From Brienomyrus brachyistius (lineage: Eukaryota; Chordata; Actinopteri; Osteoglossiformes; Mormyridae), in the NCBI RefSeq assembly GCF_023856365.1, contig NC_064542.1, positions 19,630,863 to 19,694,862 of the forward strand: a stretch of 64,000 bases of DNA, read 5' to 3'. The position numbers and the translations under genes are program-made. The stretch's first letter is position 1; every line of letters starts with the position of its first letter. The notes under the pieces were generated by a model, which had not been told where the DNA came from, made no database searches, and saw only the letters and a list, made by a program, of their open reading frames with translations. Below are positions 11,790 through 23,366 of this stretch, in pieces.

Positions 11790-12475
11790 TAGGCAGAAGG
11801 CTACGCTAAGCAGCAGGTTGCTTCCAGGTTCAAAATTTCTAAGGCAGTAGTACAGAAGAATAACATGAAGAAGGAGACACTGGGAACAACCAGAAACCAG
11901 TCAGATAAACGGCAGAAGCGACTTTATAATGGCAGAGATGACCGTTAACTTTTCTGACAGTTGAATCATACGATGTCATCAAGTGACCTTCAAAAGGAGT
12001 GGGAAACATTAAGTGCAGGTGTGAAGTGCACTGCTAGTACAGGTCATATCAGGCTCCTAGAAGCAGGAATGAAGTCCGATAAAGCAAGGAAGAAGCCCTT
12101 CATTAATGAGAAACAGAACAACCAAGCTGCGGTCTGCAAAAAATATACAGTGGTGATCAAAATTGGCGAACACAAGACGTTTTTGTAATATGCAAAGTAA
12201 CAGTGCACTGAAATTCAAAGTTATTCTAACCTGAATAGAAGAGATGTTATGGTAAACAAACCAACTACAGTTACCAAGTTGTGGAAGAAACTGGAAGACC
12301 AGGGAAGAACACAATTATTATTTTAATTAAAAAAATCATTGTTTCTAGCTTTGCCAATGACCATTTCCTATTTATTTAGCTATATTTCCTATTCATACTC
12401 CTTTCATGTATGTTTTCATGGAAAACTAGGACATTTCTAGGTGACCGCAAACTTTTGAACGGTACTATACAATAG
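11790..12475 (+). mobile_element. Tc1-like relic with 3' terminal repeat
   Basis: The right end reads gcaaacttttgaacggtact at about 12,449-12,468, a standard Tc1 terminal-repeat phrase. Inside are scraps around aggaagaagcccttcatt and aaggagtgggaaacatt. There is no open transposase frame. It lies directly after another Tc1 fragment. Confidence 0.5.
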
Positions 12476-14285
12476 AATAATATGTATTTGCTGTAACTTC
12501 TTGCATGAGTGTGAAAGTCAGAGTGTCACACCAGACTGGTAAGTCAGAAGCCTTGTGTGGTTAGACGACACGCCGAGGACAACCTACGCAGGAAGGTCAT
12601 TTTAGTTCCATTTCTTAAAATGAGTTTTTAAATCTTTAAAACAAAATAAGTATTTTTACTGAAATACCTGTTGTTCAGTTCGGGCTCCTTTTCAGCAGTT
12701 TATTAGGTTTGTGAGATTTGGCCATGTTTATTCGAATGTGTATTTTTACTGAGCTTCATTATTTAGAGAGAAAGAAGCCTTGAAAGAACACGCACAACAA
12801 AATGTATTATGAATAAAGACAAAGCTTTAATAAGCATTGTAAACCATAGAACATAACCATAAAACATATTTCTTACACTTTTATCAGCTCTTTATAAATG
12901 ATTGCTATGATAGCTTGGTGTGTCTATATATATTTTATTTTGACCTAGAACTGTACAACACAAACTTGAATGCTTACATCCACAACATCTCTCGTTGGGG
13001 TTTGTCTAACACTGAAAAGGGTTCCACCCTGTGCTTTTACATTTGCATCCTGGTCTCTGCATTTTCATTTAATCTTACCTTCTTTATCTTTTTATCTCGC
13101 TGGCACACATGTAATTTTATTAATTTGCGACGCTTATTGTAGGCTATAGCTACCGTTGATTATTTAGAGGAGGGGTTTCTGGAAGGCAAATATAGGCCGA
13201 TAAGCAGGTCTTTTAACTGAAATCTATAACTACTCATTTTTTATTTCATTTCAGTTAGAGTTTGTTGTTGTACCACTTGCAAGCCATGCTAACCAGTGAC
13301 ATACCCAAACAAATTGTAAATGTTACAATTTGGAATGTTAAAAATCCTAAAATCTGAGTGTCACTGACAGGAGAAACACGCAGCTGGATTCACTGTCATT
13401 CTAATGATTATACATTTGAAAATATTTGATTAAACTCATGTGAGCAGTCATTTTACTGAATTTACATAATTTACTAATTATGGAAATTATTTAATCAAAA
13501 GTAAATTTCAAACAACACAACTATGATTTTTTAAATCAGATGTACAACAATTTTAATTGTGGACTATCACATGCACTATTATAATTACATATGGAAAAAT
13601 ATATTAAAATTCTAAAATGTATATAAAATAAGGTACTTACGTAGACTTCCATGCCTGGCAGCTCAGGATCAGTCGTTTCATTGTTTTCAATCTAACTACA
13701 AGGCGTCCTTGTGATGTTTATGGCTGTAACTAATCTGTTTTCAGTATAAGCTAAAGCATTAGGGTTCCCTAATTTCCCCTCTTAATGCTGCTATGCTCGC
13801 AACTAAATACACAGACAAGTCGGTAGAAGTAACCTTTTCATGCACATCCTTGAGATCAAAATGACGGTTGTGCATGCTATTTCCTGTCTAAGACTGATTT
13901 CCTGCACTTTGGAGACTTCATAAGACGTTTTTCAAAAGAATTTCTCAGTTCCACTATTTAATGGCCCTCTGTATGTCTTAGGCAGATAAAGGGATTTTCA
14001 TTTTTAGACAAAAGCTAAATAAGCATATTATTCTATTCCACCATTGCAGAGAACCTAACAGAAGAAAACTTACTGAAAGTGGTAGAATCAAGGAATGTCC
14101 AACACAAACGTTTGCACAGAAAAGATGAGAGATTATTCCGCCCACAGCAAAATAGATTTATAATTGACAAACGAGCTATTAAAAAAATTTAAAACCACTT
14201 TAAACAGGAGCCACTAGAAAAGATACTACAAACTGAACCGAAAATAACCTCTGTGATGTGTTAAAATTTACAATAGTATCACTCA
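12476..14285. other. AT-rich intergenic stretch, no feature seen
   Basis: Long AT-rich DNA with no coding frame over 75 codons, no SINE box pairs and no terminal repeats that I can recognise. Confidence 0.4.
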
Positions 14286-14525
14286 TGACATTGTATACAT
14301 ACGACATATGGATCCATGTCACATATGGCTAATGTGGCGTGGGGTGTGCGGTGCCTGGAGGAGGGACCACGCACGCTATGGGCAGTTGTAGACACCAAGT
14401 TACGCATGTGCTTTTTTTGGGGGAATTATTTGATAGAAACCAGACCAAACATGGGGAGATAAGATGCCTGGGATCCCGTGTTCACAAGGCTTCCCTATGC
14501 AGCTTAAGCACTAAAAAAAAAAAAC

Positions 14526-14672
14526 GGTGGTGTGACTCAGTAGGTTAGGATGCTGTGTCAGTTGTCAGAAATTTGCCATTTCAAATCCCAAGGTTGGTAA
14601 AGTATTTTCGCTGGTGGGCCCTTGAGCAAGACCCTTAACCCCTAATTACACCAGGGACCATCCGGAAAAAAA
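14526..14672 (+). mobile_element. tRNA-derived SINE fragment
   Basis: An A-box-like tgtgactcagtaggtta (14,531 on) and a B-box-like catttcaaatccc (14,577-14,589) are spaced as in a tRNA head. They are followed by gggcccttgagcaagaccct, a common fish SINE body phrase. The tail ends in an A-run at 14,666-14,672. It sits just past the 3' end of the F-box gene. Confidence 0.6.
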
Positions 14673-14696
14673 AGGTATGATGCACATGTGTAGTTA

Positions 14697-17580
14697 TTAA
14701 TCAGCGGATAAGGTGACAGAGCAGCGTGTGAACTGAAGGGCACACTGAGGCAGCAGGCTGGCCAAAGCACGCCGGAGAGTTGACACTGGGTCACCCTCTT
14801 CGTCACTGCCTTCATCATTCCCGTGTTCCTCTTCCTCGCCGTCACAATTTTGCTGATGCCCCGGGAAGACCACCTCGCAGAACTCCATGCCACGCAAGCT
14901 GTGCAGTCCCCTGCAGCTGCGCAGCACCTGCACCTGACTGAGCCTGCAACTGCGCAGCCGCAGATGCTGCAGGTCATGCAGCCGGCTGACGCACAGCAGT
15001 CCAGGCCCCACTTCTCGACCCCCCAGGGTCAGCTCCTGCAGCCCGGCCCAGCCCTCACCGAGACCCAGTGAGGCCATCTGGGTTTGGGAGCCAGGTCGGC
15101 CCGAATTCCCCAGTTCCAGTGCTGTGAGTTTGGAGAGGCCACCCGACACTTCTGTACCCCCATCACGGACGGCACAGTTCCGCAGTCCGGCTGCAGTAAT
15201 CCGGATAACGTCCCGCATCTCCAGGCGGCTCAATCTCTCCCAAGAACTCAGGCTCTGCAGATGCAGGTCTGTGAAGGAAGGCACATTATCCAGCACCAAG
15301 GTTTCAATACCTATTCCCTTATGGAAGGTGTTAGTCGGCCCATTTCCCGTCTGGCTCCCAGCCAGCGTGGTGGCCGACGACGCCCTTCCCACCCTGCTTC
15401 CCGTCTTTGTGCTGCCAGCTGAGGAGGAGCTCTGAGAGAAGAACCCCGGAGGCAGTTCGCAGCCACGCAGCTCCAGCACCTGCAGCGTTGAGGGTAGGAT
15501 GAGGCAGCTGTGCAGCCCACGCAGGTCAGCGTGTAGGAGGGAAAGAACACGCAGGTGTGGACAGCGGGAAGACAGGGCCTGCAGCCAGGATTCGGACAGG
15601 AAGGCCCCACCGCGGGCAGAGAGCAGCAGGCCCCGGAGTCGTAGGCAGCGCAGGCCACGGCCCAGGTACTGCCTCAGCAGGAACCAGAGAACTCGTGACG
15701 TCATCTGTTTCGCAAAAATTGGTTCAGAGAAAACATTTTGTGTTTGAAAATAGTTCCCTTTGTTATATACCGCCTATAGCGCAATTACAGCTGAAAGTCT
15801 AAGTCTATTCATTTTGAATGAAATACGTATGCATGTGTACTACTTGCATATTGACCTGTTGCTGTCCCCTTCAAGAGATAAGAACTCCAGAAACGTACAA
15901 GTTTGTGGGGGGATAATCAATATTGAGCCTCAAAAAGACATGCAAGAGGTCAGGGTTTTTTTTTTTTTTTAATCATTGAGAAGAGAGTTTCCTTCCCTGT
16001 TGTTATTCAGTCTGTTGTCATTCAAAATGGCATAACAGTTACAAAGCTTTGAATTTACAAAAAAAACACAAACCACACACACTAATCTCACTCATTTAAT
16101 CCACTCCTTTCATAAAATAGCCTAAAGTATACCTAAAACGTGTACAGCATTAAATGATACCCCCTCACCGAGCCCACTTGGCTGACTCAATTTTGCTAAA
16201 CCTGGGATGATCCGACTTCAGCTTATTCAAGAGGATTTCCTAAAAACCATATAATGTGGTGGTGGGATCAAAAGATAAACGAAACTTTGGGTTTGGTTCT
16301 GCATTTCTTTTCCATTAGACATTAAACGGGGGTAATGAGACCTGTAAACTGGACCAGTGGAAAAACAAAAAGTTCCTCAAAACACTTCAGGGACACGTCC
16401 TGTATAATAAACAAACATTTCTGAGCTCTGGAAGGTACGTGTCATGCACAGGCCACACGTAATCAAAATCATAAACGGCGATGCAGAAACTTGTGCTGAA
16501 TTAAAATGGAAAGTTCCGTGATAAAAATACACGCGTGTGAACAGCGGCACATTCTCACCCCTTTGGTTTTGCTGAGGTCCACAGACTGCCACAGTCTCTG
16601 CTCCCTGACCAAGTTTCTCCATCTCTTGCATACCCTACAGAAAGGCACGGAAACATAAACTTGATTTAATAACCACACAATCCAGCTCACTCAAAAAGTT
16701 TGACCTCTGGACACTCAATTATTTTCGCCATCTTTTTTTACCTCAACAGAATGGAAAGAGGGTACAAGATAAGCTGTTAGACTTCACATACCAAGACACA
16801 CATATATATTTATATTTGTCAGACACTTCAAAGGGCACACACGGGATGTGCTTCTGCTTGTATGTTTTTGTTTTTACATTGTCATTTCCTGTCCTAAGCA
16901 GAAACTCAAACTCTCCTAAGCAGTCATACTCAAATTAAATTTAAATAACCATTAAATGTGGCTTGTGGATGCAGTGCACACTGTCAGACCAGTTACGTCA
17001 GAGGTTGGTTTCCAATTTTATCCGGAAAGGGCCATTGTATGTGCAGCCCCTTATTCTAACCAAGCAGAACCCACACCTGAGTGTATTGAAAGCGAAGCTC
17101 AGCTGATTAAACAGGTGGAATCAGGTGTGGCTCCTGCTTGATTGGAATGAAAACCTCCATCCACACCGGCCGTTTGCGGATAAGATCGGACACCCCTGAT
17201 ATTACACGTTAAACAGATGCCTTCACGCTACCCTGCAAAGAACCGAACTCCCTTTATGTCTTCACATTAAGAATCGCATACGAAAGGCCAAGGTGAATGC
17301 ATATAATGCAGCTAGATGATGTAAGGAATCGAGACATTTTTTGAGAGTAGTGCAAGGCATCGCGATCGACCTGAATCACGAGAAATGCTGAGTTACTGAA
17401 ATGCAAGTTCACAAATTTTTAGCCGGCTACTCTAGCAACGGCGCATCCGGCACAAAACAGCTCGTTCGACAAATGTTACCTGCCGGCCCGAACGAGCTCT
17501 CGGACACTCAAATATGACAAGATATCTATTAAGAGATTGTCGGGAAAATACTCTAAAGAACAAGTTCTCAAGTCGGCCAT
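14697..17580 (-). CDS. fbxl12: F-box and leucine-rich-repeat protein, FBXL12-like
   Basis: Coding exons: 17580-17480, 16634-16559 and 15704-14697. Splice phases agree (2, 0) and the product is 394 aa. Residues 1-45 form the F-box (LEYFPDNLLIDILSYLSVRE, then VCKRWRNLV), which would bind Skp1 in an SCF ubiquitin ligase. The third exon encodes leucine-rich repeats (FLLRQYLGRGLRCLRLRG, LPSTLQVLELRGCELP) that match FBXL12 in order and spacing. The ATG at 17580 is chosen because FBXL12 proteins begin right before the F-box; an in-frame Met upstream (to 17703) would add a non-conserved leader. Odd points: a Ser/Thr/Gly-rich insert at about residues 150-189 and an acidic run at about 347-363 make it longer than the mammalian protein (about 326 aa). 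Orthology to FBXL12 rather than a sister FBXL is inferred. Confidence 0.8.
16956..17205. mobile_element. Palindromic non-autonomous DNA element in or near F-box gene intron 1
   Basis: The left part reads ttatccggaaagggccattg and the right part ccggccgtttgcggataaga, inverted partners around a core containing cagctgattaaacaggtgga. The right edge is followed by tcggacacccct. It resembles widespread fish hAT-type MITEs. Edges are approximate and it has no coding capacity. Confidence 0.5.
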
Positions 17581-17717
17581 TTTGTAAAGGAGTAAACGAC
17601 CTGCACATGTGACCCTGTAACTCCGCCCATCGGCAGCCCGTACAAATCGACTAGCCCGGTTTCCTTCGCTATACGTCGGGAGGCCGCATGAGGGCGCAAA
17701 CACACAACAAATGCAGT

Positions 17718-17990
17718 CATATAGCAGTCACCGCTATACCTGAACTCCTCGCCATTTTTTGATGAGTCCAATCAGGGTGGTGTCGTCTGCAAACCTGTGG
17801 AGTTATGCAGAGTTGCTTTGTGAAATGCAGTGTATATAACGAGTAGAGCAGGAGAGGGGTAACACATCTTTGTGGGACACCAGAGCTAAGGAAGATCGGA
17901 TCTGAAATACGGTCACCCCTCTTCACAGCCTGTTTCCTGCTGGTCAGGAAGTCGGGAACAAGTAGCAGAGAGAGCACTGAATATTGAGAG
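17718..17990 (-). mobile_element. Non-LTR reverse transcriptase fragment
   Basis: A minus frame reads DFLTSRKQAVKRGDRISDPI and then FLSSGVPQRC, the S-G-x-P-Q-G-x block just before the catalytic YADD. It is followed by a mutated RRHHPDW where F-A-D-D-T-T would be expected. About 85 codons remain and the catalytic motif is destroyed. It lies just upstream of the F-box gene. Confidence 0.7.
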
Positions 17991-17999
17991 TAATGAGTT

Positions 18000-19200
18000 T
18001 CTCAAACAGTAAATTACGATTCAGAGAAATAAAGACTACAAATAGGATCCAGGCTATAGTGTGAGGGCGGACAAAAGTGAGTTAACTTGGCGTGAGTAAT
18101 GAAACAGTTTTATATAACTATTTTTCAGTTCATGTGCATGTTGAAATTAGACAGTAAATGATCATTTATTACAGGCGACAGAAACAGCAAAATAGCAAGA
18201 ATAAAGTTGTTCATTTGCTTTTTAATCAGATAAGGAAACATGCTGACCCTTCCTACACTCACATGTTTTAAAAGTTTACTATTTTTAATCTGATACATTT
18301 CAGCTGGAAACGATTATAGAAACATGGGTAAGAGACCATGTTGGACAACAGTCGTTCTGGAGTAATCCCTAATTCAGTGTCCGTTATCTACTTTTACTCA
18401 ACTACAGTTTGACCACAGCAGTCTCGGAGTTAACTGGATGTTAATTTGTGACATTCAGCAACTGCAAAAAAATGAACAAAAAAATAAATAAAAATGCAAA
18501 TTATATTATTTGTACCCCTGTTGCTTATTAAAGAATCAACTCTTACCTAATGTATTAATTAACCAGTAACTAAGTGTTAGTTACATACTGATTCCATGAT
18601 TGTTCATCGTTAATCATTCATAACAGTTCATGTATTTCTTGCAGTTACTATATTTGTTTATGATTTGAATTTGAGTAGTAACTAAGTTACTAAGTTACTT
18701 GTGCCCCCTCAAGGACAGTGTTACCCTTCATTTTAATAAAACATGAAATAGACAGGGTGGACAAGGACATGACAGCGTAAACAAAGGTTTGAGTCTCTTC
18801 AGTAGGACTCCACATTTATGAAACCACTATATGGCACCAGTTTGTGTATCATGTAATGTGGGATGATGGACACAGAAGCAGGAATTGGGGCAAGCAAACC
18901 AGAAAGAAACTGGGAAGTGAGGGGTAGTGATGTGAAGCATGACACCGCAACTCTGTACCGAAAGAAACGATACAGTGTATTCTGAAGCACAGCTTCGACG
19001 CTTCCTCCAGTCCACATTAAACATGAGGCCAAGACCATCCGGAGCTTCATTCTGCACTCATTCATTCTGCAGATAGTTACCCCAAACCTCATTGCCCGTT
19101 CTGAAGGTGTTGTAGAGCACGTGACGTCGGAGCAATCGCACTGCGCTGTAAGTTAGATATGGAACCAGACAGCAAGAGAGGTCATTCTGAAGTTTGGCAA
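18000..19200. other. Intergenic, decayed repeats
   Basis: 18,540-18,740 contains taactaagttacttgtgccc and agtgttacccttcatt, a phrase that recurs at 63,220-63,270, so it is a dispersed repeat. At 19,156-19,215 a plus frame (MEPDSKRGHSEVWQHFRINK) looks vaguely like the front of a BED-finger transposase, but nothing follows. Confidence 0.35.
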
Positions 19201-19245
19201 CACTTCAGGATCAACAAATAAGTGGCAATATTTATATATACATAT

Positions 19246-19275
19246 GTGTGTGTATGTGTGTGTGTGTGTGTGTGT
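19246..19275. repeat. (TG)n microsatellite
   Basis: A short interrupted run of tgtgtg units. Confidence 0.8.
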
Positions 19276-19899
19276 AAAAGTATTAATGCTGTTATTATTG
19301 GATTGCCCTGATCCAGCCGGAATGTTTAGAATGCTCTCAGCATTAGAATTCCTTGAATGTTCCATCCATAAGTCAGTCTACAAGAAACCCAGGTATAATA
19401 CATCTGTATTACACATATACTAATAATAACTAATAACTTACTACTACTACTACTAATAATAATAGTATTAATAATAATTTTGTTCAAGAAACAGTTTAAT
19501 TGTATGAATACATAAAATCAGACTTGGGTGAGGATATGACCCAATAGCCCGTATTACATTACTGTGTAAATTTTCAGTTCCCATTACGGAGATGAAGACA
19601 GACATGATTGATGAGGCTTTGGTCAACATGACTGTGAAGGATTCGCGGATTCTGCTGCTTGTTACTGGCCCCAACTGTCACTTGTCAGTTATTTCTTTGC
19701 TGAGACAATGGCAATAAATCTTGGCATATCAACCTTATACCGTTGGAAAGCCTGTTTACTTCTCTTTGAAATGGTGCCACATTTGTAAGGAAAATGATTT
19801 TGAGTTTATATACATTATAGGGACTTGGATGCACCTCCTATTCATTCAATTGAAGTGTTTCATTCTTACTCATTGTCTCAGGTGTATAAAATCTAGCAC

Positions 19900-20560
19900 C
19901 TAGCTATGCATTCACATTTACAAACATTTGTGAAAAAAATTGGTCATTCTGAAGAATTCGGTGATTTCAGGTGTGGTACTATCATAGGATGCCACTGCAA
20001 TAAGTCAGTTCGTGAAATTTCTTTCCAGCTAGAAAATGGTATTGTTGCAAAGTGGAATCATTTAGGAACTACAAAAACATTGACACAAAGTGGCCGACCA
20101 TGTAAAGTAACAGAGCAGGATGGCTGAGTGCTGAGGCACGTAGTGTGTAAAAACGCTCTGTCAACTCAATAACTACAGAGTTCCAACCTTCCTCTGGCAA
20201 TAACTATAGAGTTCTCAATAACTACAGAGTTCCAACCTTCCTTCCTCTAACTTCCACACAAAACTGAGCGCTGGGAGCTTCATAGAATGGACTTCCATGG
20301 TCGAGCAGCTGTGTGTAAGCCTCACATCACCAAGTGCAATGCCAAGTGTCAGATACAGTAGTGTGAAGCACACCACCACTGGAAATGTGTTCTGTGGAGT
20401 GACAAGTCACACTACTCTGTCAGGCAGTCTGATAGACGAGTCTGGGTTTGGCAGATGCCAGGAGAATGTTACCTGGCTGACTGCATTGCACCAGCTGTGA
20501 AATTTTGTGTGTTTTTCAGGGGTTCGGCTAAGCCAAGAGTTTCCCAGTGAAGGAAACTCA
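19900..20560 (+). mobile_element. Tc1-like transposase relic
   Basis: The plus frame at 19906-20127 matches a Tc1 DNA-binding region in order: GDFRCGTIIGCHCNKSVREI, KWNHLG, TQSGRPCKVTEQDG. A second frame at 20297-20500 carries the later part (VWQMP-like end, DESGFGR). A short duplication (aataactacagagttccaac at about 20,167 and 20,218) interrupts it. It is non-functional. Confidence 0.65.
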
Positions 20561-21009
20561 ATAATTCATACTAAGACATTTGGAAAACTCAATGTTTCAA
20601 ACTTTGTGGAAACAGTTTGGGGAAGACCCTTTTCTTACTTACCTAGATTTCCAGATTGATGAGTGAATGAGTGATGAGTTGTTATTGGTCAGCATATAAT
20701 ATATCATCATAAAAAGAGACCACATCAGGATGTCCACATGGCTCACATGATGAAGACAGCTTCTGCAGAGAACTTCAGTAGTTATCGGGGTTGCCCTGGA
20801 ACTTACCACCATAACATTTGAGCTCATCTGTTCCAAAACCTTGCGATTTATGTGAAGTTGCTCGGAACATAGCTTAATACATCGCCCCGGCCATTCTGGA
20901 TTATGTCAGCAGTCAACAATAATGGAGGAATTAGAAGATGGATAAGGAAGGAAAAGCATGAAAAGTTGTCCTTGCTAATGACCCACCTGTTAGTATAACA
21001 CAGGGTGTG

Positions 21010-21131
21010 ACATAAAATTACTCAGACACAGGTAACATAAAATTACTCAGACACAGGTAACATAAAATTACTCAGACACAGGTAACAAAATTACTCAGAC
21101 ACAGGTAACATAAAATTACTCAGACACAGGT
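21010..21131. repeat. 25-bp tandem repeat, about 5 copies
   Basis: Unit ataaaattactcagacaca plus ggtaac. Five near-identical copies; the fourth lacks two bases. It ends at ggtgtaatcac. Confidence 0.92.
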
Positions 21132-21765
21132 GTAATCACTAAACATTTGGGATTACTTTCAAGTTTCAAGTTTTTCAGATTTCCTTTTTCACAAACACAA
21201 CGCTGCACTACTGCACTTTCTGGAGTGTGCTTGAAGGAAGTATGATATACAAAGGAAAGCAAAATAATATAGCACCAAACAGATTGCTACAGTTAATCAA
21301 AACAACTGATCAAATTGTAAGAGATGAATACAGTAACTGTACAGCTGATACAGTATATCCCATAGCTGCTTTCCATTCTACTGGCACTTTACAATCACAA
21401 ACATGAATTAATCCAGTGAAAACCAAATCAAAAATTAATTTCAGTTATCTATGTAAAACGTGATTCTTCACATGATCCCTTTTTCAGATATGAGTGACCC
21501 CTCTTTTTGTCACTTAAAATACCCTTGTTGCTGCCCTCCTGCCAGCCAAATTCATCAATAAAATAATGACAGGTTCACTGACTCTCCGGGCTGCAATAGC
21601 ATCAACCAGTTATTCAATATGCTCTGTGAGGCTGGGAATCACTCAGGGGACGGGGAGACATACCATAATAATTCCCAGTTCTCTTACAGATCCATGCATT
21701 CGCATCACTTTTTTTTGCTGGTTCATTATTTCAGTAAAATAGAAGTTATGCTGCGTGTTTGTTAT

Positions 21766-21900
21766 GCAGTGCCAGTCAAAACTTTGGACACAAAAGAAAG
21801 GTTTATTTGTACTATTCTCTACATTTTAAAATAATGATGCAGGTATCCAAATTATAAAGTAGCATATATGGAACTGTGCACTGACCAAAAAAGTATTTAA
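21766..21900 (+). mobile_element. Tc1 terminal-repeat fragment
   Basis: agtgccagtcaaaactttgg at about 21,769 is the standard outer phrase of a common fish Tc1 family. Only the end is present; no transposase follows before the SINE at 21,915. Confidence 0.5.
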
Positions 21901-21914
21901 TAAAATAATTTGTT

Positions 21915-22495
21915 GAGGAGGGGCATCACGGTGGCGCAGTGGTTAGCACTGTTGCCTCACACGACTTGGACTAGGGTTCCGTGTGTGGAATTTGCATGTT
22001 CTCCCTATGTCATTGTGGGGTATGCTCTGGGTTCCCCCCATACTCCAAAAACATGCTGAGATTAACTGGAGTTACCCGTAGGTGTGTGAGTGTATGGTGT
22101 GTGAGTGCATGGTGTGTGAGTGTATGGTGTGTGAGTGCATGGTGTGTGAGTGCATGGTGTGTGAGTGTATGGTGTGTGAGTGCATGGTGTGTGAGTGCAT
22201 GGTGTGTGAGTGCATGGTGTGTGAGTGTATGGTGTGTGAGTGTATGGTGTGTGAGTGCATGGTGTGTGAGTGCATGGTGTGTGAGTGTATGGTGTGTGAG
22301 TGCATGGTGTGTGAGTGTATGGTGTGTGAGTGTATGGTGTGTGAGTGTATGGTGTGTGAGTGTATGGTGTGTGAGTGTGCCCTGCGATGGGTTGGCACTC
22401 CATCCTGGGTTTGTCCCTGCCTTATGTCCGTAGCCTCTGGGATAGGCTGCAGACCCCCTGCAATCAACGGATAAACGGTTACAGAAAAGGGATGG
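21915..22495 (+). mobile_element. V-SINE/DANA-type SINE carrying an internal minisatellite
   Basis: The head has cacggtggcgcagtggttag (A box) and a damaged B-box region, then the body phrase tgtggaatttgcatgttctc. The 3' end has gggataggctgcagaccccc, ataaacggttacag and ggatgga. Between body and tail the normal short gtgtgagtg stretch has expanded into about 20 copies of a 15-bp unit (22,078-22,378). This makes the copy about 580 bp, against 356 bp for the intact copy at 36,594. Confidence 0.85.
22078..22378. repeat. 15-bp minisatellite, about 20 copies, two unit variants
   Basis: Unit gtgtgagtg(c/t)atggt. The c and t variants alternate irregularly along the array. The unit length is a multiple of three, so long open frames run through it on both strands (Cys-Glu-Cys-Met-Val and His-Ser-His-Thr-type repeats). 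These are not genes. Confidence 0.95.
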
Positions 22496-23366
22496 ATGTA
22501 ATTTATTTGGGAGGGGGAGGGGGGCAGCTCTGTGGGACTCAGAAGACCCCCAAATGAGCAGCCATAAGCCTTCAGGGAAGGTGTACCCATCAAAAAAAGC
22601 TACTTAATTTAGGACTTCCTGTTCTTTTTTTTGTTAATAGCTTTTATATTTAGTGTCAGCACCAAACAAAGGCCCATTACTTGCCTGAGATGTTGTGTTA
22701 GTGCTAGTGTGTTAGATATTGTTTTACCTTACATGTTCTCATACAGTGGAACGTTTGAAACAGCAGTTATGGTCTCTCCCTGATGGGGGTAGTTAGGAGC
22801 GTGGTAGGGGTGCTGACTGTAAGGGGAATTTGCTGTAATGATCTCCAGTCTTGTGTGCCTCTCCTCTCTCCACTTCCCCCTCACCTTGCTTTCCTGCCCT
22901 CCTCACCATCATTGCTCTTGTTTCCGTTCCTCATTCCCACACTCTTCCCAACACAGTAGCCCACAAAATGACCGGGGAACAAACATGGAAAACCTGTTTA
23001 TTCGTCATCAACATCAGCATCATAACACTGGGTAATTTGATATCCTTACACTATAATTTGATGATTATTCTAAATACAGATTAAGTAACCTTATAAGAAG
23101 AACACGGATATGGGGCTGGACTTTCAGGAGTAAATCTGCTATAATTATCCATTCCATAAGCAACACATTTCCACAAAATATATATAAAAAACAAACAAAA
23201 AAATAATAAAATTACGTATTTTTGAAGGATTATGTGTGTGGGTGTGGACGTGCATTTGGGGGGGGGGATGTAATCTGGAATCAATGTGCATGTCAGCTTG
23301 GGGGTGTCCTTAAAAATCATGAAATCCCAAAGGTATATTCCAGATCCCTTCCCAAAAGGCCAGAAC
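22496..23366. other. Intergenic; candidate lone exon at 22,955-23,031
   Basis: A strong pyrimidine tract (22,850-22,950) ends in cacacag-like acceptor sequence. It is followed by an ATG at 22,968 opening MTGEQTWKTCLFVINISIIT and a gtaatt donor at about 23,032. No further matching exons were found on this strand. The rest is AT-rich sequence downstream of actinodin. Confidence 0.35.

Noticed and set aside
14526..14672. tRNA gene from A and B boxes
   Set aside because: No cloverleaf can be read, the B box is mutated, and the following body is a SINE.
17476..17703. Upstream in-frame start for the F-box protein
   Set aside because: The added residues are not F-box family sequence; the ATG at 17,580 lies where FBXL12 proteins start.
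22062..22593. Open frames up to 173 codons on both strands over the 15-bp repeat
   Set aside because: The unit length is a multiple of three so frames stay open by chance; the unit derives from a SINE.
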